A stretch of 13,777 nucleotides of DNA from Candidatus Saccharimonadota bacterium (GTDB lineage Bacteria > Patescibacteriota > Saccharimonadia > Saccharimonadales > Saccharimonadaceae). The stretch spans positions 1 to 13,777 of the forward strand of contig CAJPSU010000009.1 in assembly GCA_905373345.1 (NCBI GenBank), read 5' to 3'. Position numbers and translations under genes: made by a program. A model generated the notes under the pieces. The model was given only the letters and a program-made list of their open reading frames with translations. It made no database searches and was not told the origin of the DNA. Of the stretch, positions 6,988-13,268 are shown piece by piece (positions within the stretch are counted from its first letter, which is position 1; each line of letters begins with the position of its first letter).

Positions 6988-7614
6988 GTGGCAGACAAGC
7001 GCTCAATTCGGCGCGATATCAAAAAATTGCAGCGCGTCAAAACGTGGCAGCTATTAATCCTGTTGATTTTGGCAGGGTTCCTATCAGCAACATTCTTACG
7101 CTTAAATAACACAGGCATGGTGCAGCGCCGTAATGCTGTCACTGCCGCTGATAAGGTAGGTGATACGCAGCAAATCACCGAGCGGCTGGCGGAATTACAG
7201 CGATACGCTACTGCACACATGAATGCAAGCAGCAGTGTAATTTATTTGCAGCATCAATATGATCGCGACGCGCAGGCAGCAATTAAAGCGGTATCAAATA
7301 CTTCATCGGAAGGCGCTACCGCTAATGCTCGCGCCGAAGCTGTCTGTCATCCGCAGTACTCTGGCTGGTCGACGGCGTATATGCAGTGTGTTTTGGCGGA
7401 GCTTGCAAAATATCCGACATCAGACAAGCTTGCCGAACCGAAGCTGCCCAATACCGAACTATACCGCTACGAATTCGTATCGCCACTGTGGTCGCCTGAT
7501 TTTGCTGGGTTTAGTTTGCTGCTGGTCGGTTTTTTGGTTTTTATCATCATCGTGCGGTTAATCAGCATGGGCATTTTACGAATTTTGCTGCGCCGCCATT
7601 ACCGCTCAATTTGA
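6988..7614 (+). CDS. Two-transmembrane protein of unknown function
   Basis: Not recognised. The 208 aa start with a basic cytoplasmic segment, then TM1 (about 20-38), a 130-residue hydrophilic region predicted outside the cell, TM2 (about 172-196), and a basic tail RRHYRSI. The outside region has a helical Gln/Arg/Ala-rich part (55-115) and two cysteines (120 and 134, around HPQYSGWSTAYMQ) that could form a disulfide. The GTG at 6988 is preferred because of the Shine-Dalgarno sequence AAGGTGGGG. The ATG at 6971 opens only a five-codon frame. It is divergent from murC, with closely spaced promoters. A sensor or envelope role is possible but unproven. Confidence 0.78.
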   Translation: MADKRSIRRDIKKLQRVKTWQLLILLILAGFLSATFLRLNNTGMVQRRNAVTAADKVGDTQQITERLAELQRYATAHMNASSSVIYLQHQYDRDAQAAIKAVSNTSSEGATANARAEAVCHPQYSGWSTAYMQCVLAELAKYPTSDKLAEPKLPNTELYRYEFVSPLWSPDFAGFSLLLVGFLVFIIIVRLISMGILRILLRRHYRSI

Positions 7615-7634
7615 TTCTGTGTTATATAAAAAAG

Positions 7635-7661
7635 AGGTTCTTTATTGAAGAACCTACAATT
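7635..7661 (-). terminator. Rho-independent terminator of the metallopeptidase gene
   Basis: Stem AGGTTCTT (7635-7642) with AAGAACCT (7648-7655), loop TATTG. On the minus strand the hairpin is followed by CTTTTTTATA, a proper U-run, so it ends the leftward gene at 7718. On the plus strand only a weak CAATTT follows, though it may still slow transcription from 6988. Confidence 0.75.
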
Positions 7662-7717
7662 TACTGCAAGTGCTTTTAGTGGCACCTTTAGGGCTGTCGT
7701 CCTGCCTAATAGTAGCG

Positions 7718-8710
7718 CTAGTATACCTCCTCGTCAATAGTCAACCCAATCACTGCATCAAATAACTCTCTATCTATTAATCTTTTGTCCTGTAGGTACT
7801 GTCGTAGTATCGGTACCATATGTAAGCTTGCCCAATTAATATATTGATTAGGCGATGGGTGACCTTTGGTGCGTAATTTATTAAAAGACATTTCTAGTTC
7901 ATTAAGGGATGGGTGCGTATCACCAAGCAACTCCAGGCCTAAGAGACCGCCAATAGTACGACTCGCAACCGCATAAGCAAATAATTCATTATATACTGCA
8001 CGCCAATTGTATCCTGCAGGCGGTCTTATTTTACGTGTCTGGTATGATGCTTTGGCGGAATTTGCAAATGGCTGCGAAGCGTGCGCCAACAAGTGAGTAT
8101 ACTCATGAAAAATTGTCACCATCGTGCCTTGTTTCGTAGCTTTACCTAAGTCGCGTGGCGGGCGCAGTAAAATAAAATCAGTACTTCTGATAGCATGGCC
8201 AGCCGCACCAAGCGGCCGTAGACTTGGTGGTAATAGAAATATTTTTACATCACGCACATTATCTTCAGATAGCCCTAGAAATATTGCTAATCTTCTGAGC
8301 GTGTATTCAACATTATGGCATGAAAACTGGTTTATGTAATGCTGCCACTGCGCTAATAACGCCTGATTCTCGTTCCATAAAAATTCGAACCGTGGGCGTA
8401 GTGGTTTACTAATCTTTGCGATCTTTTGTGCGTCATGGTTTTGAGCATTTCCGCTATATAATTGCGCTAATAATCCGTATGGACTAGCTTGCTGATGTAA
8501 AATTGCTCGTATAGCATTTAAGACTGATTCATTTTCTGTCGTTATCGTCTGTTGATAATAATCAAGCAATTTCTCATTGTGTGCATATGATTTATCCCAC
8601 TGTGCTACCACTTGGAGCCAGTAAAAAAATGCTACAGTATCATCAAGTTTTGCTCGCAACTTCACATTATTATTGCCCGTCGTGTCGTGTAATAAATCAT
8701 CCGCCGCCAT
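7718..8710 (-). CDS. HExxH zinc metallopeptidase-like protein (unassigned family)
   Basis: A 330-aa protein with the zinc-peptidase motif FHEYTHLLAH: His202 and His206 as ligands and Glu203 as catalytic base. Glu242 in YNELFAYAVAS, 36 residues on in a helix, is a plausible third ligand (gluzincin pattern, Glu after HExxH). No signal peptide or TM segment is seen, so it is predicted to be cytoplasmic unless exported by another route. The N-terminal 190 residues are helical and unrecognised. The gene stands alone on the minus strand with its own -10 box and terminator. It looks more A+T-rich in codon choice than its neighbours, which may mean recent acquisition. No Shine-Dalgarno sequence precedes the ATG at 8710; the leader would be about 14 nt. 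Confidence 0.75.
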   Translation of the reverse strand: MAADDLLHDTTGNNNVKLRAKLDDTVAFFYWLQVVAQWDKSYAHNEKLLDYYQQTITTENESVLNAIRAILHQQASPYGLLAQLYSGNAQNHDAQKIAKISKPLRPRFEFLWNENQALLAQWQHYINQFSCHNVEYTLRRLAIFLGLSEDNVRDVKIFLLPPSLRPLGAAGHAIRSTDFILLRPPRDLGKATKQGTMVTIFHEYTHLLAHASQPFANSAKASYQTRKIRPPAGYNWRAVYNELFAYAVASRTIGGLLGLELLGDTHPSLNELEMSFNKLRTKGHPSPNQYINWASLHMVPILRQYLQDKRLIDRELFDAVIGLTIDEEVY

Positions 8711-8730
8711 ATCGTGTTCATATTCTATGA

Positions 8731-8736
8731 ATTATA
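8731..8736 (-). promoter_or_regulatory. -10 box TATAAT of the metallopeptidase gene
   Basis: Consensus TATAAT on the minus strand, 20 bases before the ATG at 8710, giving a start near 8724. The -35 region is not recognisable. Confidence 0.5.
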
Positions 8737-8787
8737 GCACGTTCTAACATTGCTCGATTTGATTTTGCGCTATAGAGGTAGCAGGTG

Positions 8788-8817
8788 TTGACAATGGTTA
8801 TATGTATACGCTAAGCT
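8788..8817 (+). promoter_or_regulatory. Candidate promoter with flanking 10-bp direct repeat
   Basis: A perfect TTGACA at 8788-8793 has a poor -10 candidate, TAAGCT (8812-8817, 18-bp spacer). The 10-mer TAGCAGGTGT occurs at 8779-8788 and again at 8817-8826, bracketing the promoter 38 bases apart. Such a pair could be a binding site for a regulator. The weak -10 would fit an activated promoter. Confidence 0.4.
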
Positions 8818-8856
8818 AGCAGGTGTAACCAGACACTTAAATAGGAGGTATCACTT

Positions 8857-9090
8857 ATGGCGTATCAGCACACGAATTCGAAAGGCGTTACATACTACTT
8901 GCACAAGACTGAATCTGTTCTGCGCGGCGGCAAGCACCAAATTATCTACTTTTTTGCCAAGGTAGCGAAGAATAAAAAAGGCACGCCGTGCGACCTGCCG
9001 GAAGACCGTTTTGTTAAAGAAAATCCGCGCAACGGCTTTTTGACTGTCTCGAAGAAGAAAGACGACGACGGTTCCAGTAAAGCGGAATAG
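8857..9090 (+). CDS. Small lysine-rich protein of a CPR-type family
   Basis: A 77-aa cytoplasmic protein. The N-terminal two thirds (AYQHTNSKGVTYYLHK, then LRGGKHQIIYFFAK and DLPEDRFVKENPRNGF) look like a compact, mostly beta fold. The tail (VSKKKDDDGSSKAE) is charged and disordered. I have seen similar short proteins in Saccharibacteria and other CPR genomes, where they lack a known function; this is from memory. AGGAGG (8843-8848) lies 8 bases before the ATG, and a terminator follows. A strong ribosome site and its own transcription unit suggest good expression. Confidence 0.8.
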   Translation: MAYQHTNSKGVTYYLHKTESVLRGGKHQIIYFFAKVAKNKKGTPCDLPEDRFVKENPRNGFLTVSKKKDDDGSSKAE

Positions 9091-9105
9091 GAATAGTTTT
9101 TAGAG

Positions 9106-9140
9106 TAGCCTCGCTTTAGGAATAAGGGCGGGGCTATTTT
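9106..9140 (+). terminator. Rho-independent terminator after the 77-aa gene
   Basis: TAGCCTCGC (9106-9114) pairs with GCGGGGCTA (9128-9136), with one G-T wobble and a 13-base loop, followed by TTTT. Confidence 0.75.
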
Positions 9141-9180
9141 ATTAGATAGTCCGAGCGGCATAGCTAGAGGAGAAGAATGC

Positions 9181-9666
9181 ATGGCGACACGGTATAGCGA
9201 TAATATCATTGGCACTATTAAATTCACTGCTCGCAGTGCTGTACTTGAAGATTATATAATCTCTTGGGGTTATCAGCTGCTTGACGCGCTGTATCGGGTG
9301 TCGCGGTATGATGAGATTGAAGCAGTTCACGAATTAATTTTGGAATTTTCGGCGCTAACTGAACGCTATGGCGAATGCGTACATTCTTTTCGTGAAGATA
9401 TAAGTGTTAGTTTACTTGAAGCATGCCAACTCAGGCGCGGTGTAATGGTGCGTAGCGATAATTCGCAGGAGTGGCTGCACTATGCTGCCGATATGATTGT
9501 TAGGCTAAATTGTTTGTACCGGAATAGAATTATTGAGAAACATATGTGCAGCGATGATGCGATGGCAGACATTGCAAACTATCGCGCACAAACTGCGATT
9601 GACATGAAGCGCCCAAAGGTGGAGACGGAATGTCTAGAGGAGAATCTCGCGTATCTTGAGGCATAA
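9181..9666 (+). CDS. Hypothetical helical protein
   Basis: A 161-aa acidic, helix-rich protein with no signal peptide or membrane segment and no family I recognise. Hydrophobic and aromatic residues are spread through the first 130 residues (for example LEDYIISWGYQLLDALYRV), suggesting a helical bundle. The last 30 residues are Lys/Glu-rich. The start is supported by AGAGGAGA (9166-9173), 7 bases upstream. The ATG at 9177 is out of frame and soon closed. It lies between two terminators. No promoter is obvious in the 40 bases before it, so it may depend on read-through from the 77-aa gene. Confidence 0.72.
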   Translation: MATRYSDNIIGTIKFTARSAVLEDYIISWGYQLLDALYRVSRYDEIEAVHELILEFSALTERYGECVHSFREDISVSLLEACQLRRGVMVRSDNSQEWLHYAADMIVRLNCLYRNRIIEKHMCSDDAMADIANYRAQTAIDMKRPKVETECLEENLAYLEA

Positions 9667-9679
9667 ATATTACAATAAT

Positions 9680-9698
9680 AAGCGCTTGCGCTTTTTTT
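9680..9698 (+). terminator. First of two tandem terminators
   Basis: Short hairpin AAGCG-CTTG-CGCTT (9680-9693) followed by a T-run to 9698, 13 bases after the stop codon at 9666. Confidence 0.65.
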
Positions 9699-9710
9699 CG
9701 AAACACGATA

Positions 9711-9719
9711 TGCTACATA
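9711..9719 (+). promoter_or_regulatory. Possible extended -10 (TGCTACATA) between tandem terminators
   Basis: TG-N-TACATA lies between the two terminators. A start near 9726 would make a transcript of about 45 nt consisting mostly of the second hairpin. The -35 region is only a T-run, so support is weak. Confidence 0.2.
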
Positions 9720-9743
9720 TAGAAACAAACAGGTGCCAAACTT

Positions 9744-9772
9744 GCCCTCCGTTCCCCGACGGAGGGCTTTTT
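9744..9772 (+). terminator. Strong second rho-independent terminator
   Basis: GCCCTCCGT (9744-9752) and ACGGAGGGC (9759-9767) form a perfect 9-bp GC-rich stem with loop TCCCCG, followed by TTTTTG. Confidence 0.9.
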
Positions 9773-9813
9773 GTTGAGTGTGTATCATTGATTTTATGAG
9801 TATAAAATGGTAT

Positions 9814-9819
9814 TACTAT
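9814..9819 (+). promoter_or_regulatory. -10-like TACTAT before the 578-aa gene
   Basis: TACTAT ends 7 bases before the ATG at 9827, so transcription would begin at or next to the start codon. An alternative -10, TATAAA at 9801-9806, would give a 14-nt leader. No -35 or ribosome site is seen. Confidence 0.35.
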
Positions 9820-9826
9820 ACAGTAG

Positions 9827-11563
9827 ATGAGTTGCGAAGAGTTGAGAGAGCCGACATTGCGCGAGTCGGTTGTGATGGATCGTGTGTTTGCGCCGCACGC
9901 TTTTCATGAGCTTGCTAGTATTGTTGAGGAATCAACTTTATCAAGCTCACTGCCGTCGATCGAGAGGCGTGAAATTTCTGATGACGAAAAACTCGTACGG
10001 CACCTTGGCGCAAACGGTCTACGCTTTGCGTTTGAGGTTTGCAACGACGACGGTATCACTCACCCAGATTACCTGGATAAAGTGTATCAAATTATCACCG
10101 ACCCAGAATCGCTTACTGATGAAATCCCGTCTGATGTACTGGAGTGGGCGGAGTCATATGGTGCGGCCTTGCTCGACGAAATGTTTGGTTGCTTGGGCGA
10201 CGATGCTCCCGCAAAAGCTGAAGCCTATAAGAATTCACAGTCTGCCAATGAGCAGATGGAAATCCTGAAGTGGCTTGACGAGCGTTTGAATACAATGGCG
10301 CGAAAAACGAAAAATATCACGAATGATAACATGTATCATCCAGCGCGCTTATCGCCGAAACTGATCGGGCGTTACCCAAATACGACCTTGCCACCGACTT
10401 GTCTTGGTCTCGAAATCTTGTCGGCGAGCTTTTTGCGCAAAGCAGAAGCGCCAATGTTGCATGCTGGCGTGATGTGTACGGAGTATTATAACGATCTCGT
10501 GCGGGTGGCGGCGTACGCTACCGCTGTTGGACGCCGGCTATACGAACGTGCCGGCGATACTGATTTAGTGCAGCTGCTGGACTCGTGGCATTCATACACG
10601 CTTGATCAGCTGAATAGAGGGCATAATGGATTTCATACGGCGACTGTAACGCGTCTCGCTGACGGCAAATGGGCGATTGTCGACCCTAATTTCTCATATA
10701 CATCATGTTCAAGTCTTGACGAAAACAACAAAAAGCTTGATGAAGTCTACGCGCAGCTGAACGATCTTGCTGATGTAGCACCCAATTTAATGATCGGGGC
10801 GCGGTTTTGGAGCCTCACATACCCTAAGGATCTTATTAGTTTTGATAAGGACGTTGAACTGTCTTGCTACGAACCGAGCGATAATGTGCGGGCGTCGATA
10901 GAGCAAGTACTAACAGACGACGAAGACGAGTCAATTCCGCTGCAAATTGCTGGCGTCGTAATGCGGATTTACGATGAAATATACGGACAATATGATGACG
11001 GGCTTAATACTATGATCCGCGATAAGCTTGCATATAGAGGTGAAACTTGTGAAACCTGCGACAAGGGAATGTGCGGTACGGTATATGGACTCATTGAAAA
11101 GTATGTGCTGCGCGAACAATCACCAATTGAGATGAAAGAACTTTGTCGTCGCGATAAGAATTATTTGAATCGTTGCTCCAACGATATCGTCAATGTGGCG
11201 GCGGCACTTCGGGCGGCAGAGGCCAACTATTTGACTGGCGATTCTGTGCTATACAGCCAGCGCATTGTTGAGGAGGACGATTTTCGCGGCGGTATGCATC
11301 CGTCAATGGAGTTGGGGCGAACGGAAATTAATATCGGGCTTGCTGTGTTGAGCGATTTTGCTTCGGTCGTCGCCGGCGATCCGCTGCCGCCGACGTTTTG
11401 GCATAGCGCCTGGACGAGCCTCGTACCGATCGTCGAGACAGCGCATGCGGCAAAAACTGATGCGCAGCGCCAAGCAGTCGCGAAAATGGGAGAGTATTTA
11501 CGTTACCGTGGGTTGACGTATGCGACTGCAAATTGTATAGTAGAGAACGATGTGTCCGCCTAG
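9827..11563 (+). CDS. Large transglutaminase-like (Cys-His-Asp) protein, unassigned
   Basis: I do not recognise this 578-aa protein as a whole. Its middle shows the transglutaminase/papain-like layout: Cys192 in LPPTCLGLEIL at a helix start, His270 in GFHTATVTRLADG, and Asp286 in KWAIVDPNF. The last block closely resembles the His-strand-strand-Asp core of that fold, with 16 residues between His and Asp. The Cys-to-His gap of 78 is longer than usual and filled by a helical insert. C408-x2-C411-x4-C416, plus Cys440 and Cys450, might bind a metal. There is no signal peptide or TM segment, and the N-terminal 180 residues are acidic and helical. The first ATG is taken; ATG 9875 (residue 17) is an alternative. 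Protease, amidase, crosslinking or inactive binding roles are all possible. Confidence 0.7.
   Translation: MSCEELREPTLRESVVMDRVFAPHAFHELASIVEESTLSSSLPSIERREISDDEKLVRHLGANGLRFAFEVCNDDGITHPDYLDKVYQIITDPESLTDEIPSDVLEWAESYGAALLDEMFGCLGDDAPAKAEAYKNSQSANEQMEILKWLDERLNTMARKTKNITNDNMYHPARLSPKLIGRYPNTTLPPTCLGLEILSASFLRKAEAPMLHAGVMCTEYYNDLVRVAAYATAVGRRLYERAGDTDLVQLLDSWHSYTLDQLNRGHNGFHTATVTRLADGKWAIVDPNFSYTSCSSLDENNKKLDEVYAQLNDLADVAPNLMIGARFWSLTYPKDLISFDKDVELSCYEPSDNVRASIEQVLTDDEDESIPLQIAGVVMRIYDEIYGQYDDGLNTMIRDKLAYRGETCETCDKGMCGTVYGLIEKYVLREQSPIEMKELCRRDKNYLNRCSNDIVNVAAALRAAEANYLTGDSVLYSQRIVEEDDFRGGMHPSMELGRTEINIGLAVLSDFASVVAGDPLPPTFWHSAWTSLVPIVETAHAAKTDAQRQAVAKMGEYLRYRGLTYATANCIVENDVSA
11513..11541 (+). 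promoter_or_regulatory. Strong promoter TTGACG-N17-TATAGT inside the end of the 578-aa gene
   Basis: TTGACG (11513-11518, 5/6) and TATAGT (11536-11541, 5/6) are separated by exactly 17 bases, the best sigma-70-type promoter in the window. The start would be near 11548, giving a leader of about 37 nt for the 56-aa ORF at 11585. It lies within the last 17 codons of the preceding gene. Confidence 0.6.
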
Positions 11564-11584
11564 CGTAGAAAGGAGGTGAGACGC

Positions 11585-11755
11585 ATGGGCAAGAAGGTGT
11601 CCTCGAAGAAGCTTGAAAAGCTGATTCAAGAAGCTGGGCTTTCTTCCGAGGCCGCCGCCGCGTTGCGTGCGGCCAATGAGGGGGAGGAGGTTCCTGTCAG
11701 AGGACATGGCGCGCCTGCTCAGGCACGCGTCACGTCCCCGCTCGACCGGCGCTAG
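11585..11755 (+). CDS. Small 56-aa basic, Ala-rich protein (unrecognised)
   Basis: An open frame with an unusually complete Shine-Dalgarno sequence, AAAGGAGGTGA (11569-11579), 8 bases from AGGAGG to the ATG. The product starts MGKKVSSKKLEKLIQEAG, continues with an Ala-rich amphipathic helix (LSSEAAAALRAANE, 19-32), and ends in a flexible, Arg-rich tail (TSPLDRR). No cysteine, signal peptide or TM segment is seen. By my count 38 of 56 codons end in G or C and all five lysines use AAG, unlike nearby genes, so it may be foreign or tuned for high expression. It has its own promoter and a 42-base terminal hairpin. Function is unknown; a partner or substrate of the preceding transglutaminase-like protein is a guess from adjacency. 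Confidence 0.6.
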   Translation: MGKKVSSKKLEKLIQEAGLSSEAAAALRAANEGEEVPVRGHGAPAQARVTSPLDRR

Positions 11756-11768
11756 TCCGCTGGTCACT

Positions 11769-11815
11769 GGTCTGGTGCGGTGGTCGCAAACGCGACTGTC
11801 GCACCAGACCTATTT
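11769..11815 (+). terminator. Long two-step hairpin, terminator of the 56-aa gene
   Basis: An outer 11-bp perfect stem (11769-11779 with 11800-11810) contains an inner 5-bp stem GTCGC/GCGAC (11783-11787 with 11792-11796, loop AAAC). TATTT follows directly. It is much larger than the other terminators here and may also stabilise the transcript's 3' end. Confidence 0.65.
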
Positions 11816-12010
11816 CATGTTAAATGTTGTATATCCTTTAATATTTAGTAAGGGCTAGCAGTTTCAATCTTAAATACGCTTTCATTGCTATGAAGGACAA
11901 TAGATGAGACGCTGCTTATTTTAATATAAGAGTGTATTTTTATAACGTAGTCTATTGATTTTAGATCACAAATATTGTTATTTTATAATAAATGTTTCAT
12001 AATATAGAGT
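11816..12010. other. AT-rich intergenic region
   Basis: About 195 bases, clearly A+T-rich, between the hairpin and the 12011 gene. I see no gene: short frames lack ribosome sites. It holds a small inverted repeat, ACAA-ATA-TTGT, at 11968-11978 just upstream of the -10 box, which could be an operator. Confidence 0.5.
11984..11989 (+). promoter_or_regulatory. -10 box TATAAT of the 12011 gene
   Basis: Consensus TATAAT, 21 bases before the ATG; start expected near 11996. The -35 region (TTAGAT at 17-bp spacing) is poor. Confidence 0.45.
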
Positions 12011-12625
12011 ATGAGCAACAATAGACCTTTTGGGAATTTTATGCCGTCAATATCGCTTGACCAGCCCCTTCCGGGAATAGACGATATGCTTGAGGTGTGC
12101 CAGCGTCAAAATGGTGATGCTGCTGATAGCGCTGACACAGTAAATTTACATGAGCGTTCACAAGAATGGGAAAGCTTACTCGCTATGGCGATTGAAGAAA
12201 AGACTCTGAAAGCGAAAATTGATGCAAAACGCCGTGATAGCGCAGGAAAACGTGCGCTTATCGCGCAGTGGCGCGAATGCAACTATGCACTCTACCGAGC
12301 ACTCGCAGCGCGCGCGGGCATTAACCCTGAATCGATCGTTTCGAGAAACTTGAAGACAGGCGATATCACGTATCACACAGAAGCGGACGGTTATATTACG
12401 GTACTTACGGCGCGGCGCGAACTATATGATGATGTCATCCGCCGCGAACAAGAAACGCAAAAAATAGCAACGTTGCAGGCGCGGCGCGAAAGTGCGCCCG
12501 TGCGGCAGCAAGCACCCGCGAGCAGGTTAGGGCAATGCGTAATTGCGGATACTACTAATTTACGCCGCTGGGAAAGCTTTGACCACGCTGAGCGCGCTAG
12601 CGGCGCATATCTTGAACGTGATTGA
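12011..12625 (+). CDS. Hydrophilic protein of unknown function
   Basis: Not recognised. The 204 aa have no signal peptide or TM segment. A flexible Pro/Asn-rich N-terminus (1-45) is followed by a charged helical stretch (48-90), probably coiled coil, then a short compact part around ARAGINPESIVSRNLKTGDI (99-118). A second charged helix (133-165) and a Ser/Ala/Arg-rich tail follow. The 12-base stretch GCGCGGCGCGAA occurs twice in the second helix region (near 12410 and 12479), a small internal repeat. No Shine-Dalgarno sequence lies before the ATG. It stands alone between an AT-rich gap and a convergent tRNA gene. It might be a structural or nucleic-acid-associated protein, but nothing proves this. 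Confidence 0.68.
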   Translation: MSNNRPFGNFMPSISLDQPLPGIDDMLEVCQRQNGDAADSADTVNLHERSQEWESLLAMAIEEKTLKAKIDAKRRDSAGKRALIAQWRECNYALYRALAARAGINPESIVSRNLKTGDITYHTEADGYITVLTARRELYDDVIRREQETQKIATLQARRESAPVRQQAPASRLGQCVIADTTNLRRWESFDHAERASGAYLERD

Positions 12626-12653
12626 TGAATGCTTATGTAAAAAAATAATTCCG

Positions 12654-12729
12654 TGGTGGGGGCGGCTGGATTTGAACCAGCGACCAACAGGTTATGAGCC
12701 CGCTGCTCTAACCACTGAGCTACGCCCCC
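12654..12729 (-). tRNA. tRNA-Met(CAU), elongator (or Ile2)
   Basis: A full cloverleaf on the minus strand, 76 nt with encoded CCA. The acceptor GGGGGCG pairs with CGCCCCC, discriminator A. The D-stem is GCTC/GAGC (C11-G24, elongator type), the anticodon loop CTCATAA with anticodon CAU, and the T-arm GCTGG-TTCAAAT-CCAGC. It is not the initiator, which is the other CAU tRNA at 13269. A CAU tRNA modified to lysidine that reads AUA (Ile2) cannot be excluded without identity-element comparison. Confidence 0.92.
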
Positions 12730-12739
12730 GCCTGAGGCT

Positions 12740-12745
12740 ATTATA
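12740..12745 (-). promoter_or_regulatory. -10 box TATAAT of the elongator tRNA
   Basis: TATAAT on the minus strand, 10 bases upstream of the tRNA 5' end, giving a very short 5' leader. It is divergent from the TATAAT at 12767-12772, only 21 bases away. Confidence 0.5.
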
Positions 12746-12766
12746 GCTGATTTTGCTCCGTTCGGC

Positions 12767-12772
12767 TATAAT
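12767..12772 (+). promoter_or_regulatory. -10 box TATAAT of the FtsB-like gene (leaderless)
   Basis: Consensus TATAAT followed by exactly 6 bases and then the ATG at 12779, so the start point coincides with the start codon. No ribosome site is present. Confidence 0.55.
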
Positions 12773-12778
12773 AAAATC

Positions 12779-13240
12779 ATGATATCGCTTATGCGTTCGA
12801 AACAATTCATACGCTATATATGGCATCGTTACGCGACGTTTAATACGGGTGTCACGATCGTAGCGGCGTTTGTGGTATTGAGCTGGGCTTGGGGTGCAGC
12901 ATCGACAATTCAAGCGAATTTTGAAGCGCAAAAGGTCGTTGAAGAGCGGCAGCGCGAGCGCGACGTGTTAGAGCTTGAGGTAGCAACATTGCGCTACCGG
13001 CAGAATTATTATCGCAGCGATGAATTCAAAGATTTAGAAGCACGTTCAAAGTTAGGTTTGGCAAGTCCTGGTGAAAAAGTATTAATTTTGCCGCCCAACA
13101 GTGAGCGTGCTCGCCAGCAAGACGAGCAAGACCAAAAACTTAGAACAGCGGCGCCGGCGGAAAAACCCGTATCCGGGTCGAATTTTCAGCAGTGGATCAA
13201 TTTTTTGTCAGGTAAAAGCGCCTCGCGGTTGCAAAAGTAG
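12779..13240 (+). CDS. FtsB/DivIC-family cell-division protein
   Basis: A bitopic membrane protein of the septum-formation-initiator family, which links with FtsL and FtsQ/DivIB to activate septal wall synthesis. At 153 aa it is a little longer than E. coli FtsB. It has a basic cytoplasmic head (1-20), one TM helix (about 23-42), a charged coiled coil (about 45-76), and the family's conserved end block: YYRSDEFKDLEARSKLGL (78-95), SPGEKVLILP. The last 45 residues are Gln/Ala/Lys-rich and look like an extra disordered tail with a final amphipathic piece (FQQWINFLSG). A second ATG at 12791 is possible, but the -10 spacing favours 12779. It lies between two oppositely oriented Met-tRNA genes. 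Confidence 0.88.
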   Translation: MISLMRSKQFIRYIWHRYATFNTGVTIVAAFVVLSWAWGAASTIQANFEAQKVVEERQRERDVLELEVATLRYRQNYYRSDEFKDLEARSKLGLASPGEKVLILPPNSERARQQDEQDQKLRTAAPAEKPVSGSNFQQWINFLSGKSASRLQK

Positions 13241-13257
13241 TCGTCGGCGTGTATAAT
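13229..13257 (+). promoter_or_regulatory. Promoter TTGCAA-N17-TATAAT of initiator tRNA
   Basis: TTGCAA (13229-13234, 4/6) and a perfect TATAAT (13252-13257) with a 17-bp spacer, start near 13264, five bases before the tRNA. The -35 overlaps the last codons of the FtsB-like gene. Confidence 0.6.
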
Positions 13258-13268
13258 GATGGCTGTAT

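Noticed and set aside
6971..6988. Five-codon upstream frame before the two-TM gene
   Set aside because: It starts inside the ribosome-site region with no site of its own; the GTG at 6988 explains the Shine-Dalgarno sequence.
11498..11767. 89-codon minus-strand frame over the 56-aa gene
   Set aside because: No promoter or ribosome site; GC-rich composition creates long antisense frames here.
11667..11858. 63-codon plus-strand frame overlapping the 56-aa ORF
   Set aside because: No ribosome site, and it runs through the terminal hairpin; the 11585 frame has promoter and Shine-Dalgarno support.
12543..12746. Open frame running across the elongator tRNA
   Set aside because: Overlaps the tRNA gene antisense and the end of the 12011 gene; no ribosome site.
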